Shown here: piece by piece, positions 34,760-45,300 of the stretch | Numbering within the stretch: position 1 is the first letter of the stretch | Layout: each line of letters begins with the position of its first letter | NCBI GenBank assembly: GCA_030690365.1 | Contig: JAUYGX010000127.1 | Location: 1 to 64,000, forward strand | From: Bacteroidales bacterium | GTDB taxonomy: Bacteria > Bacteroidota > Bacteroidia > Bacteroidales > F082 | Reading direction: 5' to 3' | DNA: 64,000 nucleotides | Made by a program: the position numbers and the translations under genes | The notes under the pieces: generated by a model | The model's input: the letters and a program-made list of their open reading frames with translations, nothing else | Told to the model about the DNA's origin: nothing | Databases searched by the model: none

Positions 34760-35437
34760 TTATTGGGTGCTTTCGGCAGAGAAAATTTCCATGGTTTTTA
34801 CTTCCAGCGCGGTGAGTACGCCATAGTTTTCCTTATAAGTGTAAACACAACCGGTGTCGATATCGATCACTTTTTTGTTTTTTCTAATTCGTTTATTACA
34901 CGAAGTTACCGATACAGGACAATGACCGTGTACGATGATTTTATCCGCAAGCAATGGGTTTTTGTATTTCTTTTTACATATCCAGGCCATTACCGATTTA
35001 TCTTCGAATGGGTCCGGGTTTTTGTCGTTGAATCCGGCATGAACGAACAAAAACCCGTCGTATTCGTAAAAATATTCGAGCTGGTTAAAGAAATCCAGGT
35101 ATACCGGATTGATGTGGTGTAGCGATTTGATACCCAGGCTCCTCATAGTTTCATATCCTCCGATTTCGAGCCAAACCGACATGCGGGTTTTGTTGGTATG
35201 TGCCTCCAGCAGTAGGATTTCGTGGTTCCCCATCAGGGTAACTACTTCAAATCCTTGATTGCGCAACTCAATGATGTAATCGATTACCTGTTTGCTTTTG
35301 CTTCCCTTATCGATATAATCGCCAAGAAATACAAGCAGGTCGTTTTTAGTAGGTTTAATTTTTTCTTCAATCAGCGTTTGAAGCGTGTCGAAGCAACCAT
35401 GAATATCACCAATGGCAAATATTCTGTCATGTTTCAT
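34760..35437 (-). CDS. Calcineurin-type metallophosphoesterase (PP1/ApaH-like)
   Basis: 225-residue cytoplasmic phosphatase with every motif of the family in order: GDIHGCFDTL, GDYIDKGSKS, GNHE, HAGF and VHGHCPV, which supply the two-metal site. Relatives dephosphorylate Ser/Thr proteins or hydrolyse diadenosine polyphosphates; the sequence resembles protein-phosphatase-type members. It is upstream of, and close to, the VF530 gene. Confidence 0.9.
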   Translation of the reverse strand: MKHDRIFAIGDIHGCFDTLQTLIEEKIKPTKNDLLVFLGDYIDKGSKSKQVIDYIIELRNQGFEVVTLMGNHEILLLEAHTNKTRMSVWLEIGGYETMRSLGIKSLHHINPVYLDFFNQLEYFYEYDGFLFVHAGFNDKNPDPFEDKSVMAWICKKKYKNPLLADKIIVHGHCPVSVTSCNKRIRKNKKVIDIDTGCVYTYKENYGVLTALEVKTMEIFSAESTQ

Positions 35438-35540
35438 GGCGATTTTTTTGGATTAAACTTTTTTAGATAAAGTGATTGACTATTGATTAAGGAGCAAAAT
35501 TAGAATAAAAACCATAAGTGGATTCCTTTATGCTGACATT

Positions 35541-36053
35541 CTATTTCTCTGAAGTTTGGTCCTTTAACTTCTTCCAAATAGTCTCAACATTTTCCTCACC
35601 TTTGTTGTAGCCCACTTTCGTCGATTTTTCGTACAGTTCGCTGTATGGAATAATGTTAATTTTCCCGGAATCGGGATATTCTGATACGTCCAGTCCCATT
35701 TTCGTTCTGATATCAAGGTAGGTGCAAGGGCTTTCCGTGTGATTGTAGAATTGGTGGGCACCGGTTTCACCCATTTCAAAAAACACCAGTTCACCTGGAT
35801 GAAGTTCTTTCAGTCCTTCAGGTGTCCGAAGTGTCATCGAACCCGTAATAACCATCATCAGTTCCTCAGCATTGCGATGAAAATGGTACGGAAATGAGTA
35901 TTTCCCGGGATCCAGGTTCCTGATGTCGAAATACAGGTGTTCTGATCCCACCATTTTAAATAGCCGTGGTGTAAGTGTTTTTAAGTCAAATTGCGGAAGT
36001 GCAGATGGATCTGATTGAAAATGGAGTTCTTCCGGGTTTATAATCGTTGGCAT
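35541..36053 (-). CDS. Cupin-domain protein
   Basis: 170-residue protein with one conserved cupin barrel. Motif 1 is YHFHRNAEELMMVITG (His-x-His...Glu) and motif 2 is PGELVFFEMGETGAHQFYN with the last His ligand, so the metal site appears complete. Cupins range from isomerases and dioxygenases to small sensors, so the substrate is not predictable. It stands alone with 150-base spacers on each side. Confidence 0.85.
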   Translation of the reverse strand: MPTIINPEELHFQSDPSALPQFDLKTLTPRLFKMVGSEHLYFDIRNLDPGKYSFPYHFHRNAEELMMVITGSMTLRTPEGLKELHPGELVFFEMGETGAHQFYNHTESPCTYLDIRTKMGLDVSEYPDSGKINIIPYSELYEKSTKVGYNKGEENVETIWKKLKDQTSEK

Positions 36054-36209
36054 GGCATCGTGAGTTAGAGTTAATAAATCGATTACAGATAGTTGTCTTT
36101 AATATTTTGTTGATTCAAATATATTCATTTTTTGCCCGGATATGGCGGGTTGAAAATATTTTAGCATTATAATGACTTATCTTGGTCTGGTAAAAAATTC
36201 GCCATCCTA

Positions 36210-36587
36210 TCAGAAGGCGACCAACAATCCACCTGTGATAAAAGCCAATACCCACCATATGTATGCATACCTGGAATAGAGATGAAGTTTCTGTGGGACT
36301 TCAGCACCAATTCCTGATTTCGCAATGCGCGTCCACATCAGGATAGCATCCACCAACATACCCAGCAAAGAAGAATAACCGATAAAACCATGCAGTGTGA
36401 ATCCCCCTTTGTCAGAACCGATGATCATAAATGTGGTGGCGGTGATGTCGAGCAAAACCCCGAGTGTAAGGAACGTGATCACCCGCCGATTGATGCGATT
36501 AATGCGTTGTTCGGTGATGATTCCGATGGAATAGGAAATCAGGGCGAATATTACGATGCTGGTCCCAATTTGTAAATAGGTATTCAT
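36210..36587 (-). CDS. HsmA-family (TIGR03987-like) membrane protein
   Basis: 125-residue inner-membrane protein with four hydrophobic helices. It resembles the HsmA/TIGR03987 family: IVIFALISYSIGIITEQR at the start, FMIIGSDKGGFTLHGFIGYSS in the middle and WWVLAFITGGLLVAF at the end. A Gly-x-x-Leu-His-Gly element is prominent. The function is not established. It starts nine bases after the pgi stop and could be the last gene of the pentose-phosphate operon. Confidence 0.75.
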   Translation of the reverse strand: MNTYLQIGTSIVIFALISYSIGIITEQRINRINRRVITFLTLGVLLDITATTFMIIGSDKGGFTLHGFIGYSSLLGMLVDAILMWTRIAKSGIGAEVPQKLHLYSRYAYIWWVLAFITGGLLVAF

Positions 36588-36596
36588 GCTTTTCTT

Positions 36597-38213
36597 CTAT
36601 TTTTCTCTGTAAAACTCAATCAGGGCATTGGTGGAACTATCGTGGTGCAAGGGTTTTTCGCCGTTCTGTAGCTCGGGAATAATGTTTTGGGCCAGGACTT
36701 TACCCAGTTCAACACCCATTTGGTCGAAGGGATTGATATTCCAAATCACACCCTGAACAAAAACACAATGCTCGTACATGGCTACCAGTTTCCCCAGGTT
36801 TTCAGGGCTCAGCTTATCCAAAAAGAAAGTGGAGGAGGGCCTGTTGCCTACAAAAACCTTGTGGGACACCATTTCTTCTGCAACACCTTCGGCCCGGACT
36901 TCATCCGCCGTTTTGCCAAAAGCCAGCGCCTCTCCTTGTGCAATCATATTGGCAATCAGGTAATCCTGATGCGGTGGCAAAAGGTTGAGCGATTCTTTAA
37001 ATCCGATAAAATCAACCGGAATCAATTTGGTTCCCTGATGAATCAACTGATAAAACGAATGTTGCCCGTTGGTACCGGGTTCTCCCCAATAAATGGCACC
37101 GGTTTGATAGTCAACTATGTCCCCGCCGATTGTAACATGCTTTCCCATGCTTTCCATGGTTAACTGTTGTAAATAAGCAGGAAAGCGGTGGAGGTATTTA
37201 TCATAGGGAAAAACAGCCTGAGTTTCTGCCCCAAAAAAATTGTTGTACCAAACGCCGAGCAGCGCCATGATGACCGGGATGTTTTTTTCAACCGGAGCCG
37301 TCCTGAAATGTTCATCCATTTTGTGTAAGCCCGCCAGCATTTCGTGGTAATTTTCAGGCCCGATGGCGATCATGGTCGAAAGTCCGATGGCCGCGCTCAT
37401 GGAGTAACGGCCACCCACCCAATCCCAGAAACCAAACATGTTCTGTGGGTCGATGCCGAACCTGGTTACTTCCTTTTCGTTGGTGGAAACAGCCACGAAA
37501 TGTTTGGCTATCGCCGATTCATCGCCCAGATTTTTCAGCGCCCATTGGCGTGCTGTTTGCGCATTGGCCATGGTTTCGAGGGTGGTAAATGTTTTGGATG
37601 AGATGATAAACAGCGTTTCGTCGGCCCGCAATCCTTCTACTGCTTCGGCGAAATCGCTTCCATCCACATTGGACACAAACCTGAAATCCAGGCTTCTGAT
37701 ACTGAAATATTTCAGGGCTTCGTAGGCCATCACCGGACCTAAATCTGATCCGCCAATTCCAATGTTGATGATGGTTTTGATGGTTTTGCCCGAATGTCCT
37801 TTCCATTCTCCGTTTCTGATTTTGTTGGCAAAACCGGACATTTTATCCAATACGGCATGTACATCGGGTACCACATTGCGACCATCCACCAGGATCGTCG
37901 ATCCTTTTGGAGCCCTCAAAGCCGTATGTAGCACAGCACGCTTTTCGGTGATATTGATTTTTTCACCACTAAACATGGCCTGGCGCTGATTGTCAAAGTC
38001 TCTGTTTTCCAACAACTGAGACAGCAATTTTAGGGTTTCCCCGGTAATTCTGTGTTTTGAAAAATCAAAGTAGATTCCTTCGTCTTTCACCACCAATTGC
38101 TGACCACGATTTTTATCGTTTTCAAACAGGGTTTTTATCGACACATGCTCGATTTCGTCAAAATGTTTTTCAAGCGATTTCCAGCTTTCTGTATTCGTTA
38201 ACGTCGTTTTCAT
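36597..38213 (-). CDS. pgi: Glucose-6-phosphate isomerase
   Basis: 538-residue cytoplasmic enzyme interconverting glucose-6-phosphate and fructose-6-phosphate. Conserved segments include [22 protein letters not shown] (sugar-phosphate binding), [13 protein letters not shown], the catalytic region [12 protein letters not shown] and [12 protein letters not shown] near the C terminus with the active-site Lys. Length is typical of the long bacterial form. The start lies one base after the pgl stop, showing tight coupling to the oxidative pathway genes, so expression as one unit is likely. Confidence 0.97.
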   Translation of the reverse strand: MKTTLTNTESWKSLEKHFDEIEHVSIKTLFENDKNRGQQLVVKDEGIYFDFSKHRITGETLKLLSQLLENRDFDNQRQAMFSGEKINITEKRAVLHTALRAPKGSTILVDGRNVVPDVHAVLDKMSGFANKIRNGEWKGHSGKTIKTIINIGIGGSDLGPVMAYEALKYFSIRSLDFRFVSNVDGSDFAEAVEGLRADETLFIISSKTFTTLETMANAQTARQWALKNLGDESAIAKHFVAVSTNEKEVTRFGIDPQNMFGFWDWVGGRYSMSAAIGLSTMIAIGPENYHEMLAGLHKMDEHFRTAPVEKNIPVIMALLGVWYNNFFGAETQAVFPYDKYLHRFPAYLQQLTMESMGKHVTIGGDIVDYQTGAIYWGEPGTNGQHSFYQLIHQGTKLIPVDFIGFKESLNLLPPHQDYLIANMIAQGEALAFGKTADEVRAEGVAEEMVSHKVFVGNRPSSTFFLDKLSPENLGKLVAMYEHCVFVQGVIWNINPFDQMGVELGKVLAQNIIPELQNGEKPLHHDSSTNALIEFYREK

Positions 38214-38214
38214 G

Positions 38215-38961
38215 TTAGTTCAATTTATCAGTTTTATGTAAATTTTGTGCAGCTTTTTTATCAAGAAGCCAGTAAAGAAGCCCGTTTTCCGGATGAACCA
38301 GCGATGCCGGAAGGTGTTCCCAACCTGGTTTTTTCTCCAGAATGCGGGCAACCATTTCGGACTTGGACTCTCCGGTAACAATAAACGAAACCATCCTGGC
38401 CTGGTTGATTACGCTGCCTGTGACCGAAATCCGCTTTTGTCCGGATTGTGGATGGGTGGCCACCTCAAAAAACCGGTTACTTTGAAAAAGTTGTATTTGA
38501 TCAGGAAAAATAGAAGCCGTGTGCCCGTCTTCGCCAAGTCCGAGCAGGATGTAATCGAACTGCGGTATTCCGTGACTTGACGGGAGGTGTTTTTTTACGG
38601 TTTCAGTATAGCGAATGGCCTCTTTAACGGGGTCGGTTTCACCTAAAATCCGAAAAATATTTTCTTTTGGAACGGGCACCAGATCAAGTAAACTCTCACA
38701 GGCCATTCGGTAGTTGCTCTCATTGCTTTCGGGTGCTACACAGCGTTCATCTCCCCAAAATACCAGCCATTTCTTCCAGTCGATTTGTTTCAGGTAGTTG
38801 AGTGCCAAATACCGGAATAAGGATTTTGGTGTCGATCCACCCGATAATGCAATGGAAAAAAATTGACCTTCGGACAAATTCGCTATCTGTTTAATTAGCT
38901 GTTGTGCAACAAATTGCGACAATTCGTCCGTCGTTTCAAATATGTTAATGACCTTTCTCAT
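38215..38961 (-). CDS. pgl: 6-phosphogluconolactonase
   Basis: 248 residues from [17 protein letters not shown]. The DevB/Pgl family motifs are clear: [33 protein letters not shown] and [15 protein letters not shown]. The enzyme opens the lactone produced by Zwf to 6-phosphogluconate. The ATG at 38961 lies just past the zwf stop (38964), whereas the longer open frame to 38976 would overlap zwf, so the shorter start is preferred. Confidence 0.95.
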   Translation of the reverse strand: MRKVINIFETTDELSQFVAQQLIKQIANLSEGQFFSIALSGGSTPKSLFRYLALNYLKQIDWKKWLVFWGDERCVAPESNESNYRMACESLLDLVPVPKENIFRILGETDPVKEAIRYTETVKKHLPSSHGIPQFDYILLGLGEDGHTASIFPDQIQLFQSNRFFEVATHPQSGQKRISVTGSVINQARMVSFIVTGESKSEMVARILEKKPGWEHLPASLVHPENGLLYWLLDKKAAQNLHKTDKLN

Positions 38962-38963
38962 AT

Positions 38964-40484
38964 TTACAGTTCGCAATAAATGCCATCATCCGACAGGTTT
39001 TTACAAGGATAACGCCAGGTTATTTTTTTGTCTTCAATCAAATCGTCGGCGTTTTCGGGTCCCCAGGTTCCTGCCGGATAACCATACAAAGGCGCATCGT
39101 GTTCGTTTTTCCAACAATCGATTACCGGTGACAGAAATTTCCAGGCTTCCAGTACTTCATCTGTACGGGCAAACAACGTGGAATCCCCTTTGATGGAATC
39201 GTAAATCAGTCGCTCGTAGGCTGAAGGGATGCGTTGGTGGGCAAGATCAGAGTAGTGAAAATCCATGTTCACCGTCTGCACTTCAAACCCTGCACCTGGT
39301 GTTTTCATGCCAAATTTCAACAAGATTCCTTCGTCGGGTTGAATTCTGATAACCAGTTGATTGCTTGAATTATTTTGAGCACCACGAGAGAAGAGAAAAT
39401 GGGGCGTTGCCTTAAAATGTATCACCACCTCTGTAACACGTGTAGGCAATCGTTTACCTGTGCGTATGTAAAATGGTACGCCTCCCCAACGCCAATTATC
39501 GATGTAAAATTTCAATGCGGCATAAGTTTCGGTAACTGAATCCGGATTCACTCCTTCTTCTTCGCGATAACCCGGAATGGGTTCGCCCTTTATGTGAGAG
39601 GCCAGGTACTGCCCCCTGATTGCATTGGTTTTAACATCCTCTTTCCGGATAGGACGCAGCGACTGAAACACCTTTAATATTTCATTCCGAATGGCGCCGG
39701 GTTCGAGCGAGGAGGGCGATTCCATGGCTGTGATGGCAGCTACCTGTAGCAAATGGTTTTGAACCATGTCGCGTAAAGCACCAGAGGTTTCATAATAACC
39801 ACCCCGCTGTTCCACACCGATGCTTTCGGCGGAGGTAATTTCAACATGATGGATGTAGTTCCGGTTCCATAAAGGTTCAAATATTCCATTGGAGAATCGG
39901 GTAACAAGCAGGTTTTGAACGGTTTCCTTACCCAGATAATGGTCGATCCTGAATAATTGTTCCTCACCCCAGTCGCACAACAGCTGGTCTTTAAGTTTGA
40001 TAGCCGATTCCAGGTCGTACCCGAATGGCTTTTCGATGATTATGCGTTTCCAGCCACCGTCCTGATTATTTAATCCGATGGAAGCCAGGTGTTGGGGAAT
40101 AATCCCGTATAAACTGGGTGGCGTTGACAGATAAAAAATGGTGTTTCCACCGATATTATTTTGTTCGCGCAATTTCTCAATCCGTTCTTTTAACGGAATA
40201 TAGGTGGCGCCATCATCAAATTTAAGGGAGGTGTAATGAAGTTGTTGAACGAATGCATCAATTTCGGAGGTGTCGTCGATTTCTTTAAATTCGAGGATGG
40301 CCGATTTCATGGCCGTTCTGAATTCATCATCAGTGAATTGCGAACGTGATGCACCCAACAGGGCAAATTTTTCCGGCAGCAGTTTCTGGACAAACAGCGA
40401 ATATAGCGCCGGGACCAGTTTTCTCTTCGTGAGGTCGCCCGAAGCGCCAAAAATTACGTAGATAAGGCTGTCGTTTTCGTTCAT
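38964..40484 (-). CDS. zwf: Glucose-6-phosphate 1-dehydrogenase
   Basis: 506-residue enzyme of the oxidative pentose phosphate pathway. The N-terminal nucleotide-binding segment is IFGASGDLTKRKLVPALYSL and the signature active-site motif is RIDHYLGKETVQNLL, with the catalytic His. The C-terminal half has the usual FYIRTGKRLPTRVTEV and RIQPDEGI motifs. It overlaps gnd by four bases (ATGA) and is followed directly by pgl. The use of NADP+ rather than NAD+ cannot be settled from sequence alone. Confidence 0.97.
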   Translation of the reverse strand: MNENDSLIYVIFGASGDLTKRKLVPALYSLFVQKLLPEKFALLGASRSQFTDDEFRTAMKSAILEFKEIDDTSEIDAFVQQLHYTSLKFDDGATYIPLKERIEKLREQNNIGGNTIFYLSTPPSLYGIIPQHLASIGLNNQDGGWKRIIIEKPFGYDLESAIKLKDQLLCDWGEEQLFRIDHYLGKETVQNLLVTRFSNGIFEPLWNRNYIHHVEITSAESIGVEQRGGYYETSGALRDMVQNHLLQVAAITAMESPSSLEPGAIRNEILKVFQSLRPIRKEDVKTNAIRGQYLASHIKGEPIPGYREEEGVNPDSVTETYAALKFYIDNWRWGGVPFYIRTGKRLPTRVTEVVIHFKATPHFLFSRGAQNNSSNQLVIRIQPDEGILLKFGMKTPGAGFEVQTVNMDFHYSDLAHQRIPSAYERLIYDSIKGDSTLFARTDEVLEAWKFLSPVIDCWKNEHDAPLYGYPAGTWGPENADDLIEDKKITWRYPCKNLSDDGIYCEL

Positions 40485-41392
40485 TTTGCCTCCTGGTCTT
40501 TGGTTTTAATGGCATGTCCGCCAAACTGGTTTCTAAGGGCGGCCAGCATCTTCATGGCAAAGGATTCCTTTTGCCTTGATTGGAACCGGGTAAACAATGA
40601 AGCGGTGATCACATGCGCGGGAACATCAAAATCCATGGCTGTTTGTACGGTCCATCTTCCTTCGCCACTGTCAGAAACATAATCCTGGAGTTGGTCCAGT
40701 TTTGGATCTTCCTTTAAAGCACTAACGGCCAGTTCCAAAAGCCACGAACGAACCACACTTCCGTACTGCCAGGCATCTGCAACCTTGGTCAGGTCGATGT
40801 CGTAAGGTGATTTTTCAAGGATTTCGAAGCCTTCAGCATAAGATTGCATCATCCCGTATTCGATTCCGTTGTGAACCATTTTTACCATGTGGCCTGTTCC
40901 TGAGGGGCCACAGTAAACGGCACCTTTTTCGGGAGCCAGCGATTTAAATACAGGATCGACATAGTCTGCCGCTTCTTTCAATCCGCCGTACATCAGGCAA
41001 TAGCCGTTTTGCAATCCCCATACGCCACCGCTGGTTCCGCAGTCCAGGTAGATCACACCTTTTTCGGCTGCTTTTTCGGCACGCTTTTGCGTATCTCTCC
41101 AAAAGGAGTTGCCTCCATCCACTACGATGTCGTTTTCGGAAAGCAGTTCGAGTAACGCATCCAAGGTGTCATCAACGGGTTTCCCGGCGGGTACCATCAT
41201 CCATACCACCTTGCGTGCGGGCAATTTATTCACCAAATCTGCGATTGATTTTGCCCCGATGGCTCCCAATTTTTCAATTTCATTAATACTCTCCACCGAC
41301 CTGTTCCATGCCACTACCTCATGGTGGTGATTCAATAACCGATGGGCCATATTGAACCCCATTTTACCTAGTCCTACGAAGCCAATTTTCAT
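40481..41392 (-). CDS. gnd: 6-phosphogluconate dehydrogenase, short (YqeC/GndA-like) form
   Basis: 303 residues, the short decarboxylating form (long forms are about 470). The N-terminal Rossmann motif is GFVGLGKMGFNMAHRL, followed by VDGGNSFWRDT, CGTSGGVWGLQNGYCLM and GTGHMVKMVHNGIEYGMMQSY with the catalytic Lys and Asn. It produces ribulose-5-phosphate with CO2 release. Short forms are often NAD-dependent; that is family knowledge and untested here. It is first in the operon; a promoter element lies about 150 bases upstream. Confidence 0.93.
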   Translation of the reverse strand: MKIGFVGLGKMGFNMAHRLLNHHHEVVAWNRSVESINEIEKLGAIGAKSIADLVNKLPARKVVWMMVPAGKPVDDTLDALLELLSENDIVVDGGNSFWRDTQKRAEKAAEKGVIYLDCGTSGGVWGLQNGYCLMYGGLKEAADYVDPVFKSLAPEKGAVYCGPSGTGHMVKMVHNGIEYGMMQSYAEGFEILEKSPYDIDLTKVADAWQYGSVVRSWLLELAVSALKEDPKLDQLQDYVSDSGEGRWTVQTAMDFDVPAHVITASLFTRFQSRQKESFAMKMLAALRNQFGGHAIKTKDQEAK

Positions 41393-41540
41393 TTTGAGTG
41401 TGTTTAAGTTAATAAGAGTTTAATGTTGGTGATTTAAGTTTTAGTTTAAAAGAACGATTCCCGGACGGGATTGTTGTGGCATCGGAACCTTCCAAAATAA
41501 GAAATCGAAGGTGAAAACCGATGGTTAAGCAATCAGGCGG

Positions 41541-41548
41541 CAAAATTA
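41541..41548 (-). promoter_or_regulatory. -7 promoter element for the gnd-zwf-pgl-pgi operon
   Basis: Minus strand TAATTTTG fits TAnnTTTG and is about 150 bases upstream of gnd, implying a long untranslated leader (41393-41535) that could hold a regulatory structure. None was recognised by eye. Confidence 0.42.
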
Positions 41549-41628
41549 GGTAAATAATTGTGTTTTTTTAATCAATATTACGGTGTCCCGCACCTTGAAT
41601 CAATTGATATTTCTACTTGCTCTCTTTA

Positions 41629-41970
41629 ATGACAAATACTCCGATTTCGGACGATGAATTTCATTGTCCGCGCAACCTGAACCGCTTTCCCGATTACGAT
41701 GAAGGAATGGCGTATGCAAAAAAAACAAACAAACCTGTAATACTTGATTTTTCGGAATGGAGTTGAGTAAACTGCCGTAAAATGGAGGACAATGTTTGGA
41801 GTGATAAAACTCTACTGGGGTTGCTCAACAACGAATATGTTTTGATTTCTCTTTACGTGGACGATAAAACCAACTTGCCGGAGAACAATCAATATATTTC
41901 TAAACCTACTCACCGAAAAGTGAAATCCATTAGGTCGTTAGAAAAGCTGGATGAGTCGACGAATAGGTAA
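41629..41970 (+). pseudogene. DsbD/thioredoxin-like relic with in-frame TGA
   Basis: The frame reads MTNTPISDDEFHCPRNLNR and FPDYDEGMAYAKKTNKPVI, then DFSEWS, a TGA at 41764-41766, and VNCRKMEDNVWSDKTLL. This matches the thioredoxin-like end of DsbD-type thiol:disulphide interchange proteins, where the usual motif is W-x-C-V-N-C-R-K-M. The TGA replaces the first catalytic cysteine exactly. The membrane domain is missing upstream, and the C terminus decays after NNQYISK. A mutated fragment is the simplest reading; selenocysteine is possible in principle but unsupported. Confidence 0.7.
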
Positions 41971-42042
41971 TGAATCTGGCGCAATGGTTAGTACATCCGC
42001 GATACCTCTGTGTTTGAGGTCCCCTTGTCCCTCAGTCCCCAG

Positions 42043-42273
42043 TCAATACTCTTCCAGCCGTTCTTTCCTTAGTTCGTAAATTTTCTTCCCGCCATAAGCT
42101 GCGCCCAGAGCCAATAAAATAAACACCCCGCTGCCCAATGGTGCGCCCCCACCCACAGGATCACCGCTTGCTACGGGATCTCCGGGTGGGTTGGGCGGTT
42201 GGGCATTGAGGTTTGTGCATATACTGAATGTCATAATCATGATTGTGGCTATTGCTATTTTTTTCCTTTTCAT
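42043..42273 (-). CDS. Small exported protein, PID-CTERM-like tail
   Basis: 76 residues with a signal peptide (MKRKKIAIATIMIMTFSI, ending near LNAQ), a Pro/Gly-rich stretch (PPNPPGDPVASGDPVGGG), then one hydrophobic helix (FILLALGAAYGGKKIY) and a basic tail. The plan (signal, Pro/Gly linker, GAAYGGKK-type helix) resembles the small Bacteroidota proteins with a PID-CTERM sorting tail, although the PID triplet is replaced by PLG. It lies 50 bases downstream of the 2368-residue surface protein on the same strand and is probably co-transcribed. Confidence 0.6.
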   Translation of the reverse strand: MKRKKIAIATIMIMTFSICTNLNAQPPNPPGDPVASGDPVGGGAPLGSGVFILLALGAAYGGKKIYELRKERLEEY

Positions 42274-42323
42274 CTCTTTGTCTTTTTGTGAATGTTAAAA
42301 TTGTCTAATGAGTTGTTGTTGTT

Positions 42324-45300
42324 TTACTGCACAATTATTTTCTTTACCACGCTATACTCTGCATTGCTGAAACGGGCCAGATACACTCCTGAGGAAACCT
42401 GTAATTCAATGGAAATAAGTTCATTCAGGTTTATATCTTTACGTAACACTTGATGACCTGCTATATCCATAACAGTGATTAGTCCTTGTTGCGAACCGCC
42501 CATGGGTTTCAGGAATAACTTTCTACCATAATAGTATATGCTTATACATTCCGCTGTTTTCTTTTCGGGCAAGCCGGATGTGGTTAAATGCAACAAAAAG
42601 CGGTGTTCGTCATCGGTGGGATTCCATGAAAACAAATAATCTCCTTGGTTAAGGTCAGTAAAGATATTTTCCCGGGTATCTTCGAGTAATACGCCTTCCA
42701 GTCCGGCTATTTCTTTTAATCCAATGAGGTATTCACCTGCCTGACTGTTGGTAAAGCCCAATTGAATGGTTGGCTGCATCGGTCGCACATCGATGCTGAG
42801 CCGACCATCGGGACATTCGCTGTAGAGCTGAGAAACATTTTCATTGCTTGACATCAGTTTCCAGGCATCGTGTTCCAGTTCAAAAGTGGGGGCAGTGGCT
42901 TCGTCGAATTGCAGATGTAATTCATCACTAAAGTTGTCGCAGGAAGTTTTAAGTACAAGCCCCTTGGTTAGGGTTTTGCTATGGCCGATTTTGTAATAGC
43001 CCGTCGCCCCATTGTGTGTGCGTACGCTGTTACTGAGTGAAAACGTACCTGCACTGCCGGTGTAAACGAAAAATCCCTGCATGGGAGCAGCATACTGTGA
43101 GCCGGCGCCACTGCCATTGTTCCATGACACATATCCGCTTGTTGTCGGATTCCAGTAATAAACAGCGCCATAGGTATCATCCAGCATGCTCCAGTCGATG
43201 GAAGAAGGATAGGGATTTCCCACCAGATTAAAGCCCTGCTTGTCGCCACTTCCCGAAGCAGTAAGCGCAACTGACTGGTTGCCTGTGTTGGGTGTGCCGC
43301 TGAAAGTATGGGTGGTGGTTTTTTCCATACCCCACAAAAAATAACCTTTAACAGGTTCCAGCGGTACATCCGTGCTGGTAAGGTATGCCCATTCCTGATT
43401 TGGTTCACTCCATTCGAGCAGGTAATCACCTGTAAACAAGCCCGAAAGGGTGTTGTTGTTAAGTGAGGCAATAATGTGGTATTCTCCATCGGAGATGTTC
43501 AGTTCGTTGGTAATAGTGCCGTTGTTGGTGATGGTTCCGTTGGTGATGAGTGAACCGCCGGAGTTGACCGTGAGGGTGGCACCGGAATTGACTGTGAGGA
43601 CATTGCACGAAGCACCGATACCACTGGCTATTACAGGGTGGTTGGCCACATCGGGAATTTCCACATTAAAATCGGTGGCAGGTACTTGTTCCGGATTCCA
43701 GTTGGCAGCCGCAGCCCAATCGGTGCTTGCCGAGCCATCCCAGATGAGCAGGGTATAGCTATCGCCGGGATTCCACTCATACGCACCCATGTCAATTGTT
43801 GTATTGTAAATCCTGTTTTCACCGCGGATATCAGTGGTCAGGGTATTGTACGAATTGTCTCCTGCATCCTTGCAGGGCGAGCCACTTACTATCAGATAAG
43901 GATGGGTTGGATTGGCAGCTGCTCCGGCAAATAACGGATCGCTTGAAATATTGCCGCTGCCTGCGGAAATATTTAATTCACTTAAGTTTCCGATACACGA
44001 ATTGTAAGCTTCGGCAATGGTCATGTCCTCATCAACATCGCTATACAAATCGCCTGTATTGCCATAAATGATGGTGTTGTATATATTGACCGTGCCGTTC
44101 CATGAAACCAAACCACCTGTTGAGGAGTTAGCCCAAGGATTTGCCGTATTATTTGTTACAGTGCAATTTATCAAATTCAATTCATCATTTTCATCATCAA
44201 CTCCTGTTTCACTATATTGAATGATACCGCCTGCCGCTCCATCTCCATCCTCAACATTATCCCAGATCACACAATTAATCAGTGTTAAACTGCCGTTGTT
44301 CCAGATACCGCCTGCCAAACTTGTATCGTCATATCCATTCTGGATTTTCATGTTTTTAAGCGTTACTGTTTTGGTGTCGGCAATATCAAGCACCCTGACC
44401 GCATCGCCCCCATCAAGAATAATCCCACCGTCTGAGCCTAAAGCAACCAGGGTTAAGCTTTTGGTTATTTCCAGTGTTGTTGATAACGTAATCGTATTGG
44501 TTCCCATGCTGGCCACATCAAATTCGATAACATCATCATCTCCTACGGCGGCATCGTTAATGATTCCGCGCAAGGTATTGGCACCGTCATCAGCTGCACT
44601 GGTTACTGTAAAAGCGCCTTCTCCACCGCCAAATTCCGAAAAGGATGTCAGTCCGCTGATGGTAAACTTACCCCAAACACCATCGGTTTGGCGGCTTTCG
44701 ATGGTTCCGTTGTGCGGTTCGCCGGTGATGTCTTTCCAATAACCATTGCCATCGGCTCGTTTCATTACTTTAAATCGCAACCACTTGGCCTCCGTTAGGT
44801 TGAGTGATGAAAAATCAAGCACGATGGTGTAGCTGCCCGGAGTAGCATTTGTTGATTCGATAATAAAATAGAGGGGCGACATTCCTTTCACTCCGGCATT
44901 TCCCTGAAAATTGGCTGAGGGTTGGCTGTTGATTTTGGTAACTGTTAAATCAGTTCCGCTTGTTCCACCCGGAAAAGTGATATTGACACCGGCATTGGGA
45001 AAACTACCCGTCACCGGATCGCTTCCCGAATCGGGTATTGTTTCCGTTCCGTCGAGCGATACAATGCTAAGGCCGTTGAGCGGATCGGTGGTTAAGTATT
45101 TGGTGCCGCTTCCGCTTCCGTTAAAGGCAAATACTTCGTAATAATAGTCGCCTGCTGAAACGTTGGCATCGGTTGCTGAAGTTGAAGCTCCCGAATAAAC
45201 CACATAGCCGCCGGTTTGGGCGCCTGCACTATATTCAGTGCCGTTAGCAGGCTCGAATGTGGGCGCAGAACCGATATTGCGAACAACGATATAGCTTTCA

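Noticed and set aside
41764-41766. Selenocysteine recoding of the TGA as the main explanation
   Set aside because: The gene is truncated at both ends, which favours decay; kept only as a checkable possibility.
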